Shown: positions 47,453 through 60,700 of the stretch, piece after piece
Layout: each line of letters opens with the position of its first letter
Position numbering within the stretch: position 1 is the first letter of the stretch
NCBI GenBank assembly: GCA_022577435.1
Contig: JAKOON010000006.1
Coordinates: forward strand, 15,479,501-15,543,500
Source: Embiotoca jacksoni
Lineage: Eukaryota > Chordata > Actinopteri > Embiotocidae
Length of the DNA stretch: 64,000 nucleotides
Direction: 5' to 3'
Notes under the pieces: generated by a model
Told to the model about the DNA's origin: nothing
The model's input: the letters and a program-made list of their open reading frames with translations, nothing else
Database searches by the model: none
Translations under genes and position numbers: made by a program

Positions 47453-48915
47453 TTCTAATGGGATAATGAATGCAGCCAAGTCACATAAATCAACAAAACG
47501 ATGGTAAAGTTGGTTGGTAAGAAACAAAATACAGTCAAAATATATGAATCATAGAGTGAAATCAAAGAGGCCTCAACGTTTAACTCGAATACCAATAAAA
47601 ATCTGTGTAAATCTGGTCGTTCCCTTGGTTATGGTGGTCCTGAGTTCAAAACCAGGACTGACTGAGCCTCTGAAGCTGAATGGAAAAACAGACATGGCCT
47701 TTTAAGAGACTGAAATATTCCATTTGAACCGGTGGGTTTGGACACACCCGAAGTAGAGACTATAAAGAGACTGCAGCCATGTACAAATGCACGCATGCCC
47801 TCAGTACATTCAGTGACTTCTGATAGGGTGCAACAGCATCGCGCCACCTCAACCCCCAAAAGCCAAAAGCCCCCCTCCCTCTCCCTCCCCCCGTCCCGCT
47901 TTATTTTGATTTTTTTTTTTTTTTCCCCTCCCGGCAAACCTGTCAACCTCCATCGGCCGCGTGCATGTATTCAGCTCTGCATATGCTACATGGCTGTTCT
48001 CCGCGTTTGAAGGTCTTCTGTGTGTTTTGGCAGACGACCTGTGTTGCTTTGGGATCGTGGATGTCTCGCTCATTTGAGCATTTGCTTCACGTGCATCATC
48101 AAACACCTCTTTCATTTTATAAACTTTCAAAGAGCATAAAAGCAAAAATTGAAAAGCACAGAAAATTGTTTCTGCTCTAGTGAGTGTAATTCAGAGGAAA
48201 GTAATTCATTTCTTTTCCTGGAAATTCTGATCATGGGTTCGAGCAATCTCCACAGTATTTTCAGGAGTTTGCAAGTTTGCGAAAATTCCCATGATTTTTC
48301 TGCAAAAGAAGGCACTGCTGCTCATTTCCAGTCAGCGATGTTCTTCATGATCTCTTCTCATCATCAAAACAAACCCCCTGCTGACTGACCGGAAGAAACG
48401 GTGGAGAGGAAATAGGAAATGTAGTTTTATCGTGGGAATGAGTAATATATTAAATTAGTTTTATACACACTTCCAATTATCATAGGAAGTGATTACATAT
48501 TACTCTGAGGTTGGAGGCCTTGTTTAAAATGAGTAAAAAAAAAATTAAAAAAAATTCTCTACATTTGTCAATTTCCCACAATTTAACCACAAAAGCATTT
48601 TTTGATCGCAACAATCACAAGAAAATTGCGCAAACTGATAGAGGGGGGCTGATTTATGAATGTTTGTGGAAAAGAATAACAAAGCCGACACTCGTAGGAC
48701 TGAAATTTTTTTTATTCACAGATTTGTGCCCTTGACACAAACTCCAACTTTTTTCACGAGTTCCTCAGACCTCCGAGACCATAGAGACCTTTCGGACTTT
48801 TATTTCTGAAATCTTTGAAAACACGAGCAACTAAGCCTTCACTAACGATCTGGTGAGACACAATATTTTGTGTGTTGGCTGTCTTAAAACCTTGTTGGGG
48901 AAACACGCGTGTAGC

Positions 48916-48916
<1 letters not shown>

Positions 48917-48947
<31 letters not shown>
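48917..48947. repeat. (GT)n microsatellite
   Basis: About 15 GT units. Confidence 0.92.
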
Positions 48948-48948
<1 letters not shown>

Positions 48949-49059
48949 GAATAGCCTACAACACTTGGCATCATGCCGTAGCAGGAACCAAGACAACCTT
49001 TGGAATATTCACGTCTCAATGTGAATACTGAGTCAAACTGAGCTGCCAAATTACTCATT

Positions 49060-49690
49060 ATTTAAAGGAATAATTCAACATTTTGGGAAATACCCCTTTT
49101 TCGTTTCAGATGACGGATAGCTCTCTCATGTCTGTATGCAAAGTATAAATACCCTGGAGACAGTTAGCTTACCTCAGCAAAAAGATAACAAAATGTGCCC
49201 AAAGCCTGTAAATTCACAACCTATACCTTGTTTGTTTGTTTGATCCGTACAAAAACAAATTCTTAAAAACCCTAAAATGACATTTTTAGCCACGCTAACG
49301 TCTTCGCTCCATGAGGACAACGTCAGCTGTTGCAGACCAATATCTCATGGATTGTCATAACATTTTGGAAAGACATTGATGAGGGTGAATCTTATTGACT
49401 CTGGTCAGTGAAAACCTGATGCCATCATCGAGTCGCAGTTTGAATTTTTTTTCCCCTTGTTTGGTTTATGGTACTATACACCCTGTTAAGTGCTAATCCG
49501 CAAATGTTAATAATCTGGTCGCTCCGGGAAAACATGAGCATGTTAACATGCTGACATTAGCATTCACAGGAGCTGAAAGTACAGTGAGTCCGAATGTCCA
49601 CTCTTAGTTTTTGCTCGACTTTGTTTTCGCGCTTATGCTGAGCTAAGCTGACCAGCTGATGGTATTTAATGTACAGGCTCGACAGTGGTA
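49060..49690 (+). repeat. Long dispersed teleost repeat
   Basis: Opens AAAGGAATAATTCAACATTTTG. It contains ACAGTTAGCTTACCTC, CTCATGGATTGTCATAACAT and CATGTTAACATGCTGACATT, a series of words in the order seen in a widespread fish repeat. A minus-orientation relative lies at 25985-26222. Confidence 0.55.
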
Positions 49691-50312
49691 TCTTCTCATC
49701 TAATTGTCGGCGAGACCTTTTATTCGTGCATTTTCTGAAACGTCAAACCATTCCTTGAAAATCATTGGAACCTGTTGAACCAAGATAATGCAAGCTACGT
49801 TACAAACATTCACTGAGAAAGAAACTATTACTACCAAAAAAAACCAACCTACTTGCATGTTATAAAACAAAGATTAACAAAAGTATATAAAACTTTCAAA
49901 AGTTTTGAACGTGTAACAAATGTACACTTGTGTCACCTTGTTGAAACTGATGTACTGTAAGTACACATTTATTGTCTACAGGTAAAACTGACTACGCCGG
50001 GAGAATTTCATGACCTTTTATAGTGTACAGCATGAAACACCTGAGGAACTGCAGTGATTGGTTTATAGTTGGCTGGCATCGGAGATCCTTGTCAAATGGA
50101 AGGAGTACTGAGGGTGGGACGCCGTCACCACACAGTTCCTGACTGTTGTCGTTCTTCCCTTTTGTCCTTCGAAGTGGTGCGAGGTCTGAACGGTAAAGCT
50201 GGAAACTCCAGTGACTCTGATGGAGAGAGAAGCCGTGTCAGACACAAACTGCAATTTGTCAAACTGACAGTTCATTACAGAGGGAGCGTGAAGTAAACAG
50301 GTGATCACGTAC

Positions 50313-50344
50313 CACAAAGTCATCAGTTCCAGTTTTCCTGTCCA
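50313..50344 (-). other. prom1: Candidate alternative 3' exon of prom1, 32 nt
   Basis: A very strong acceptor (TTTTTTTTTCTCCACAG) and donor GTACGT bracket 32 nt. If joined after the 14-nt candidate at 51903 it reads VDRKTGTDDFV in frame. If joined directly to the 52466 exon it reads DGQENWN and then stops. Either would give a short cytoplasmic tail. Family similarity is not recognisable here, so this rests on splice signals and phase. Confidence 0.35.
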
Positions 50345-51584
50345 CTGTGGAGAAAAAAAAAGAAAACAAAATCAACTCTGGGTTAATAAGTTGTATTGCC
50401 AGTGTGTTAGTTTGAGTCAAGTGAAAATGAAAAGTCCAGAAGAAGTGTGAGATGTTTTTGCCTTCGTGACAGATGGTAAGAATTTGTCTGGAAAGTGTAA
50501 ACTTAACCAACTGCCACGTGTAAATAACGGACGTAAGTAATGGACAAGGCGTGCTGTGGTGGATGGTTCGAAAATATTATATCATACCATGACATTACCT
50601 CGCCATAACATTTAAACAACCAAGCCCAAATTGTGGAAACAAGTTTGAAGGCATAGCTGTGCAAATATCAACAATATCAGCCGAAATAAGCATCAGCTAC
50701 GGACTGAGAGATCAACAATTTACTACAAGGTAGAAAATAGTATCACCAAACAGATTTAGTACTTCTGCTTTGGAGCCTTCGTTTTTCTACAGCATAATTT
50801 AATAATGTGTAGAAAATTGCTTTTTAATCTGCTGTAGTATTTCACAACTGTCTAGCTTGTTGAATGAATGGTTTTCTCTAAACTTCTCAAATTGTTTAAT
50901 CTGAATAACTGAACATCCAAAGAGATCTAACTGTCCAGCATTTTAGGACGAGAAAAACTACGTCAATTAGAAAAGCAGAACGTGATATTTCTCCCCCTCC
51001 TGTCCAATAATTCATCTCGTGACCCCCTCAGGTTAAAATCAGGGATCATTGTCCAACACAGCCTCATATGTTTTGTACTGCACACGCAGCAGCTCGTCAG
51101 GCACACGAGGAAACACGCTTCTCTCTCATTGGTCGGCGTCTTCTGAGTGGCAAACAAATCCAAGGATGGTTCGTGAAAGCTGGTCCGATCTACACACAAG
51201 TTTGGAGGCCTGACGCGTGGCGGTGTCAGAAGACTGTGAGGATTTACTTCTGTCATAGGTCACTTTGTTTTGGTGAGTATCAAAATAGATAAGAGTGATG
51301 GATGAAAGGTGAAGAAGAAAATAAGAAATGCTGGTGAGAAAGAGAAGATTGACGAAGAAACATCTGTCACAGTCTCCGGGTGAAGTCAGACTGATGACGA
51401 TTTGATGCTCGGAGGCTCTTCAGATGTTTCTAGTTGTTTGTTAGATGACCGTTAGTGGATGTTTGTCGCTGAACATCAATACCTCGTCAACAGGGGGCAG
51501 CGTTCCCGTGGGTCACCAGACGGAGTAGCTCGGGGGAGCAGAGGCCCGGGGGAACCGAGTCAGAGTGTCAGAATAAGGTGAACT

Positions 51585-51586
<2 letters not shown>

Positions 51587-51660
<74 letters not shown>
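51587..51660. repeat. (AC)n microsatellite, about 37 units
   Basis: Pure AC tract followed by ACGTACACAC and ACATACACAC units to about 51690. Confidence 0.95.
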
Positions 51661-51662
<2 letters not shown>

Positions 51663-51902
51663 ACACACACGTACACACACATACACACATATGGGAAATT
51701 CTTTATTTATTTTACATTTGTGGAAACATCTCGTGCCAAACTTTGATCTGTCTGCAGAGTCTAAATCATACAGACAAAAAAAACCAAAAACCTCCACCAA
51801 TTAACACTGCAGCGTGCAAGCAAGCAGATTGAGGTGGGCACGGCTCGTACCTGACCGCGGCGAGGTTTCCATGGATACCACACATGTGTTCACCATGATT
51901 AC

Positions 51903-51916
51903 CTGTATGAGCCATA
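51903..51916 (-). other. prom1: Candidate 14-nt prom1 microexon in the cytoplasmic tail
   Basis: TATGGCTCATACAG lies between acceptor CTCTTGTGTTGCAG and donor GTAATC. Its phase accepts the preceding exon's GA and would extend EDVFE with DMAHT. Position and phase fit the variably spliced C-terminal region of prominin-1. Confidence 0.4.
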
Positions 51917-52417
51917 CTGCAACACAAGAGCGAGGGAGGACAGATGAGAAAGAGAATGGCGGGACTCCTTTGAGAGTCACAAGGATGGCGAGATCCACGG
52001 AGGGCGCCGCTCACGACGGAAAGACGAGAGGACAGCGAGGAGTGACGGGAAAGTCCATGCGAAGGGAGAAGAGACCGTGCTCGATGAAAAAAAAGTCAGA
52101 AAGGTGTGACGCGGTCCAAAGGGGAAGAATCCCGTACCAAAACAAACAAAACAAAAAAAAGAGAGAGTGGGTACGTGGAAGAAGGCAACAAGGTGCATGA
52201 ATCGCAGACAAACATCAAAGTGCAACAAGCCATGGGTAAGAGCAGCTGCAGACACACAAGGAGGAGATGTGAGGAGGATCAGTGTCCACGGAAAGGAGTG
52301 ATGACGGAGAGAAGGAAAGAAACGGATTCATTAATTCTGTTTTCATCGACACCAGAAAAGATTCCCAAAAATGAAGAGCAAAACTAACGACATGTCTGCC
52401 GTACGCGTGCATGTACG

Positions 52418-52420
52418 AAA

Positions 52421-52448
<28 letters not shown>
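52418..52448. repeat. (GT)n tract beside a prom1 donor
   Basis: GT units starting about 20 bp into the intron after the 52466 exon. Confidence 0.9.
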
Positions 52449-52451
<3 letters not shown>

Positions 52452-52465
52452 GCGTGTGGACTCAC

Positions 52466-55400
52466 TCTTCAAAGACGTCCTCCGTGTCCATCCTTCTGTA
52501 AAATTTGGCCAATTTGACAGAGAAGAGGATGCTGGGGAGCAGAAGGATGCAGCAGCCCCCCAAACCAAACCAGAACGTGTTCTGGAAGGAAAAACACAAA
52601 TTCATATTAATTTCTCACATTTGACTGAAAGTCAACATTTGATTCATTCCTGTTGCTTCCAATCAAACACTTAAACTCCCAACAAAAGCTCTGTTTTTTT
52701 TGGGCGAAAATAATTTCTCCACCAATTAGACAATGCGTTATAAAGTCTTAATTTTGTCATTTATTTATAAAATACTTAATGTTCGTCTCAGCTTTTCAAA
52801 TACAGTAGAAGAAGTTCCCCCATCCTTTATTTATGTGACAGAAGGAATAACACAGTGTAGTACTTATAATATTGATGCATTAGTCTGTAACCGGCTGTTT
52901 AATGTTGGCTGGAGGTGGAAGAGCTATTTTCTACAACTCTACATAATATCGCAGAATTTAAACTCATCGATGAACTGACCGCCTCAGTACATAAGTACAA
53001 TATTTACCTCAGAAATATACTGAAGTACAGTTTAAAGTAGTATAAGTGAAATGGTAATTGTAAAATACTAAAATGCGATCAGTGCAGTATTTGAGTTTAT
53101 GTAGATTAAGTTTCCATCACTGCTCTAATGAGGGCGTTCCTACTGTTTCGCTTGGTCGTCAATAAATATCTTTTGCTTTGGCCACAAGAAACGAGCAACG
53201 TAAAGACGTCTCCTTTGAATCTGTAGATCCTGGAGAGTCTTTTATTACTGTCAGACGTTTTAGAGAATAAAATGACAAAAACAAATAATGGGCAGATTAA
53301 TTGATTGTGAAAATAGTTCGTTATTAGTTGCAGCTTCGCAGATTTTTCCTGACACATTTCACCCAGAAATACACACACACACGGATGTACAAGAAAAGTG
53401 CACGTTACAGTGCACAAAGAGGACAAAACAAGTAATTACAAACACGTGTGCACACATACAGACATGTGCACATGTAGAGTAGCTGCAGGCAGTGGTGCAG
53501 CATTGATATATAAAATCTCTGTTTATATTGCTAACAGTCTGTGGCTTGTTTGAGTTCACATTAAGCTGACACATTACACATAATATATAGCTGATATGTA
53601 AATATAAAACTTTACAACTCCGCAGGGCCCCGGAGAGAAAACACTGAAGAATCTATGTGCGTGTAACTCCCCTCCAAACAAACTCCATCCCATCTGAGCG
53701 TGTGTGCACATGTGGCCGACTGACTCCCGTCGTCATCGCTTCCCAAAACCCAGAGCGCTGCCCCAAACCCTCAAAGAGGTGTTTATATTTTCACTTAACG
53801 TCCAGAGACATGAATGGTACCTGTGCTGCGCACACAGCTGGGAAATGAATCAGTGCGCAAACACACACCACACACACACACCACACATGTAATCACAGGA
53901 ATGTCTTACCAATGAGTCGACTATGAAGCTGCAGGCTACGATCTCCGTGCTGTCCACAATGTTGCTGATGGGTTTACACTGGGCCACCTCTGTAATTAGC
54001 TGTAGTGGAAATACACACACACACACACACACACACAAATATATGCACATTGTATGTAAGAACGAGGTTAAATGTTAAAACCTGAACTTGCTGAGCATTT
54101 GTGAACATTTCCTGATCTCTCCTCATTACTGGCTTCAAGTTAAATCAACTGTTAAAACATCTGCTCCCAATCACGAAATTTGTAAAGCTCCGTTGATCTA
54201 CTAAACCTGGAACAATGTGTTTAACTGTATTGAGCTCAATCACCACATCATTAGAGTGGGCAGAGGAACTCCACAGTAAACTACACTCTTCCTGTTCTGA
54301 CACCGTCTCTACTGACCTTCAAATTAAGAGAGAGACGTAAGGGGAGAATACTCACAGAGTTTTTGACCCATTGTGTGTACTGTTTGAAGTATCCCACCAA
54401 GCTCGCCACGTAGCCCTTTGTTTCCTGGAAGCCAACAGAGTGAAAACAGTTCGGAAATGTGTATCGTGCAGAATGACCAAGGTTGAAGCTTCAGGGTTTG
54501 GTAGTTTCTCCTCTGACTGACTAATCCCTCCAAGTTTTGGTTTCATTTATTTAGAGTAAAATGAAATGTAAACTTGTCATCATAATGCCACTCTGCATCA
54601 GTTAAATCTGTATGGCACTATAAAAACGTGTTTATAACGTGCTTACCGTATTAATATACTTTAGTAGGCCAACAAATTACTCGATAAAACATGACAAAGT
54701 AGATTTTATCTCTTGTTTAGTCTGAAGCAACCAATGAGGCCGGTAACTAAAGTTCTTCATCGCACATTAAGACTCATTAATTAACAGAAGTACAACTCTA
54801 CATGCGTCGAGTTAAACCTTCACTGAAGGCATCTTGTGCTGAAAAAGGATCACAAACACCGTTAACTCTGGTGTCTTTTAAAAACTCCACATTATCCAGT
54901 CACATTTATATAAAGCTGACATAGCACTTTAGTCGTCACATAGTTTTGTACCTGCTTCACTACACGGGAGGCATTATGAGTGAGGAGGTACTCTGCTGCA
55001 TCGATGGCACTCAGGATATTAGTGACCTTGACCTGAGAGGAAGAGACGAGTCGGTCAAGAAAACAGATGTGTTTCGTACACTGATAGTTATGATCTATTA
55101 AAAACACGTGTTCGCTCAGTGTGTTTTGCTCACCGGCAGGTCGTTGGACGTCCTCTGCAGCAGTTTGATGCTCTGGCTCAGAGAACTCTGTGTGAAGAAG
55201 ACGAAAACACAAACGCTTAAGAAATCAAATCAAACCACGTCTGAATGTCTGAGTGCTCGTTTACGGATACGCCATCACGTCACGCCACCGCTGTCACAAC
55301 ATGAACCACGCCGCTACCAGAAAAAACACGCACAACAAATACTGTCACGTTGCCGTGCGTTGACAGTGGCTTACCCGCGCTTTGACATATTTCTGAGAAC

Positions 55401-57702
55401 AGGAGGAAGAAGGAGGGACAGTGAGGGGATGAGCAAACAAACACACGCTTTTACAACTGTAAGTCTTTAACCTATAATCATGGAAGAAAGTTTATTTTTC
55501 ATTTTTGTTGCAGCTACGAGCATTAGTGATCACGTGATGAGTGAGCCGAAGGAAGCCGCAATACAAAACGCCGGAGAATTGACTAAATAAAATAAACAAG
55601 GTGATTTGTATGATGTCATTGTTTAGCTCTAACCGCTGCACAGAATTGTTTGTGTTGTTTGTACTTTGTGGGCGAAAGGTGTGATGGGAGGTGGGACATA
55701 ACCGGGACGCGTGTGTTTCTGCATGCAGTCTGTGGATGAAGCTGAGGTGTTTAATTGGTGTTTGTGTTGCGGGATAGATGATTACCATCGCTTGCTCCAA
55801 GGGCACCACCTGTTCTCTGTGAATGATTCTGATGCTGCTGGCGTGTCCTTTCAGTGCGTTCTCCAGAGCACCACGTGGCTGCAAACAAAAACAAACAGGT
55901 GAGGAGACATGACTTCTGTTGCAGTTGCACACTGTTTAAATTACTCCAGCAGCTTACAAGAGAAATTCGGAAAGAACGTTTAGTTACTTCCTTCCTTCCT
56001 TCCTTCCTGAAAAATACACATGTACACTAATCCCTCTGTGCCATGTATAGGTGGCACAGCTCCTATACCATCCATGTGCCATGAATGTGTGTGTGTCCGT
56101 GTGTTTTCAGGGTGAATGGGCAGCTTGTTCAGACCAACAGGTCCGATCAGTGAGCATGAAGTGAGCTTATTTCTCCAGAGAGGCTGTCTGACTATATATT
56201 TGGACTTGTTGTTTTTAGAAGTTTATATGACATTCCTGCAGTCTTCAGCACGTCTGTCAATATTATAGGAACTGTAATTTCATTGCAAAGATAAGAGAAC
56301 TGCAGACTGATTAGGTTTGAGGAACGTTAAAGCGAAGTGTTGTCAGAGATGAGCTCTCCGTTACAGGTGACATCAAAAACCCACATTACTTATAATCAAA
56401 TCAAAGTGGACATTTATGTCCACAGTCAAATTATATTACTGTTGTCATCCGTCTCTGCAGTCATATTAATGGTAATGATGGGACTCACCAGCTGGTCGGC
56501 CTGAACTTCAAGGTCCGAGGAGAACGACAGCAGATCCACCTGAGTGATTCCCTTATTTATCTACAACAAGACATTCACAAATGAAGGACGGATATATCAG
56601 TTAAGATTAGGGTTTTTATTTGGGGTTTATCCTTCATATAGTGCAGCTTTGCGAGTGTTTTCTGCAATATCCAAAATGATTTCTCTTTTTTTTTATCACG
56701 CACGCCAACAAAAATGGGAGCTTTAGTGTTTCGTATCCTTTTAAAACCTATCAACAGAATTAACAGATGAATACAAGTCAGCTGTTACTTATCTGAAAGT
56801 CATTTGTCATATTTTATTCATGTTTAATTTATCACAGTCATCTTAGCACCAAGGAGTGACAATCACATGCAAAGACACACACATTGACCGTGGGCGATTT
56901 CTGGAAGCTTGTCCTGGCCTTAAAAAAACACCCCCATCAATCCTGCATATTTGTGGACCCAGATGGAACGAATGTCATCACGTAGATTACCTCAGCAAGA
57001 TAAGACTCATAGTCGATGTGTCCGATTCCAGAGCTGGCGAAGTTGAGGAGGTTGTCTCTGCCGGCCTGCTCCAGCAGCGTGATGTCCTTTATGTCCACCT
57101 GCACGCTTTCAAACACTCTGGCCAGATCCTTGCTGTACTGTTGTTAAACACAGATACGAAGGTTGTAATTGATCGCGCTCCATCGCTGCATCGGGAACAG
57201 TGACACTCAGCGAAGTGACACTTACCACAGTTCTGTTGAGGAAGGAGTTAATGTTGAACATGGTCTCCAGCTGCAGAGCGTGATACAGGCCGTTGTTCTC
57301 ATAGCACTCCCTATGAGACAAACATAATATGATCACACTGAACCTCCATCGTGCTCTGCACTAGAAGAGTTCATTGTTTACTTACAAAAATAATTGAACT
57401 ACTAAAAACCATGAAAATCAGCTTAAAATCATTAAAACAATTTGATTTTTTTTTTTTAAATTTTAATTGCACTCAAATATAAAACTGCAAATGAAAATCT
57501 GGTTTAACTGATTAACTCCTTTTAAAACATCCAGAACAAGTAGATCTATGTCGACCATGTGTGTTGGCATGTTACCTATACATGCTGCCCAGAGTCAAGT
57601 CAATATTTGGATTTTGAAACAGCATCCCAGGAAGGAAGTTCTTCTTGTCCGGATGGACCAGGAAAGGTGTGTCTATGATCTATGCACATGCAAACACAAA
57701 CA

Positions 57703-57773
<71 letters not shown>

Positions 57774-60700
57774 CATTCCTCAGCACAGAGCAGCAGTGTT
57801 GTCTATTATGCAATAATATGCTGCTTCAATAAAACTCTCCAAGATCAACTGGGCAGAGAGGAGAGTGAAAATAGGACAACTCAGGAAGGAGGACAGTTTG
57901 TGTTCAGTACCTTGAATAGCTGTCGGTTCGCCAGAGGTTCACAAATCAGCTTCTCCACGTTGCCGCCGACAACAAACAGGGTGGAAACGATGGCCATCAG
58001 CACCCAGGCGAAGATAAAGGAGAAGCCCACCCCACTGAGAGAGCGAGAGACGGAGAGATTGGAGACATGAGCGCACAGAAACATCAGTTATTTTCCATCT
58101 CCTACAACAACCTGCATCATTGTTGCATCATTGTTGTCTCTTTGTTTGGAGTTTTCCCATCAGTCTCATTAACCTGCCATCAGGTTTCCATTTTAAGTTA
58201 AGTGCTGGTTGATACCTGCATAATGAATAATCCAGCTGATACAGAAGGTAAGAAAAAAAAGGACATCTTTGGACTTGAGGATGTATTTAACTTTAGAAAC
58301 TTTATTCATTTAGATATTCCAATGAATTGACTATATTGTGTCCTCTGCATCACAGGTGATACTGATTTTAAAGCTGGGTGTCGGCTTTATACCGTGCTAC
58401 AACACCCTGAATGATGTCATTTCTTTATCTTGTGTGCGCAAGATGAAATGCACCTCTCAGGACGTGAGAGCTGTCTGTACAGTTCAAAAGGTTTAAAAAA
58501 ACAACTTAAATGGATTCATATCAGAAAGTTACCAGTTTGACAACAGAGTTTCAACACACTTGATTAAACAATTTTTTTTAGATACCTATAATTATTTGCT
58601 AAATGTCTTTGTTACTAATTTCATTAAGGATCTCAGGTTTAAAGCCTTAGATCAGGGGTGTCAAACATACGGCCCGCGGGCCGGATCCGGCCCGCCAGGG
58701 GGTCCAGCTCGGCCCGCCGGATGACTTTGCGAAGTGTGAAAATTACAGAAAGACATAAATTGCATTTCTATGACAATATGGAGGTTTATGAGTACAAACA
58801 TTTTGTAATTTTTTTTTTAATCGATCCAGTAATTGCTTCAAAAACAGCGTAAATGCGACGTCTGCTCCGGAGGCAGCAGCACTCGCTGCTAGGGAATCTG
58901 CAGAGGAGAGCCCAGGCAGATAAACAGTGGGCTGATGTCTGAGTTTTTGGTCTTTATGTTTCTAGTTTATTGTAGAAAGACCTTAAAGTAGGGTTTATCA
59001 TCCAAAAACCTTCACCAATGATTTAAACATAGAGAAATATTGTCGTTATGTATGCGTTATTATGCTATGATTTTACTGGTCTGGCCCACTTGAGATCAAA
59101 GTGGGCAGTATGTGGCCCCTTGACTAAACTGAATTTGACACCCCTGCCTTAGATAAATGCAATTAATCTTAAGATTCTTTTCACTGTTTTTAAGAATTAA
59201 ACTTCTATTTAGTTTTGTGCAACTTATCTGTCGCTGTGAATTTGACCAACCTCTACTCAGTGAAATTCACTAACTCGTCTTTTGTTGGATGTGAATTGAC
59301 CACGTTCTCACAGCGGATGGCAAACTATTAAAGCACAGATGTAACTTGTAACATTGGCTCTACTCCATTCAGGTGTGACGTCACTACGAGCGAGTCAGCG
59401 TGTTCAGTAGCTTGAAAAACGGTGGCTTGAACTTTAGAAGTTAAATGGATTGCAGCCACTGTAAAAGTTACATTTAGGCATCGGGTGAAATTATCCACCC
59501 TGAGAAAAGTCGGCCACCCCTTCTGGGTTAGATTGTTGTCATGTCAACCTACGCCATCAGCAGGTTTCCTCCGGTGTTTGATAGACAGCCGCGGGTTGTG
59601 GGCGTGGCTTGCTTGTCGTATCCACAGGTGCCACACAGCAGACCGAGGATGTTGAAGGCCAGGACCAGGACGACGACACAGAGCACCGCCACACAGCCGA
59701 CCCACCTGCAGCACAGACACAAAGTACAAATGTTTTCACCTGCCAGAACAGCAACTCGTATCTATTTCCTGGGAGTTCAGCCTAATTATTAACCACAACA
59801 CAGACATGATTTGCGACCACGTCAGAAATGACACAACTCGCTGATCAGAACGGCCTCACTCAAAGATGGAGCGAAAAGCCCCAATTATTACCCGAACGTT
59901 AAAGTGTTAATAGAGCAACAACCTTGTTCTTAAATTCAATGTTAACCTTGTGGAGATTATGATTTTAATCCAAGATAGAGAGAGACACACACACACACCT
60001 GTAGAAATCCATCTGGTCCATCCGTGGGTAAAAGGACTCAATGACTTTCTGTCTTTCATTGAGGAAAATGGTGAAATTGGCCAGAGAGGGCTCCACTGGG
60101 AACATCTTGGAGAAGCCGATGATCTCCATGCCAACCTTATCCAGCATGCCTTTTACTCCTTCACACACATAAACAGAATTACAAGATAATAGAGACAAAT
60201 GACAAATGAATGCACGCTTTACATTAACTGGAGGTTTGAGTGAGACAAAGGACGCAGGAGGGGGGCGGGGGTCTGACAGACAACAAAAAGGGGTCAAATG
60301 GGACTTACGAGGCAGAGCTGTGGTTTCATCATCCACGCATGCAAAGGTGAGAGGAAGAACGTGAGAGGAAGAACGTGAAAAATTATACAGTCAAGACTTT
60401 TTCTAATCTTATTTGCAAAGCAGAGTAGAAAGTTGATAAAACTACACACACACAAACACAAACACACACACACACACACACATTTGTGTACCTGAAATAA
60501 TGTTTTTAGTTTGGTCTTTAACCATTTTCGGTGTGTCATTGAAGGAAGTGTAACCCTGTAGGTGAGAGGAAAGAAAGAAAGAAAAGAGCAGGACAAAGAC
60601 TGTGGGTTAAACAGGAAGTTATACGATGAAGAAGAGGATGACCATGAGCTGGAGACAAACATTAACCTTCTGCAAAATGTTTGTGAGATCTGTTTTCAGG

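Larger units (their letters stand above)
47460..50300. other. Region between the mobile-element island and prom1 3' end
   Basis: No gene recognised. The prom1 terminal exon and 3' untranslated region probably lie in or near this stretch but I could not place them. It contains a GT tract at 48917-48947 and a long dispersed repeat at 49060-49690. Confidence 0.5.

Noticed and set aside
60305..60320. Possible 9-nt prom1 exon (CTCTGCCTC) before a GTAAGT
   Set aside because: The donor is good but the acceptor side lacks a pyrimidine tract, and the flanking exons already join in phase without it.
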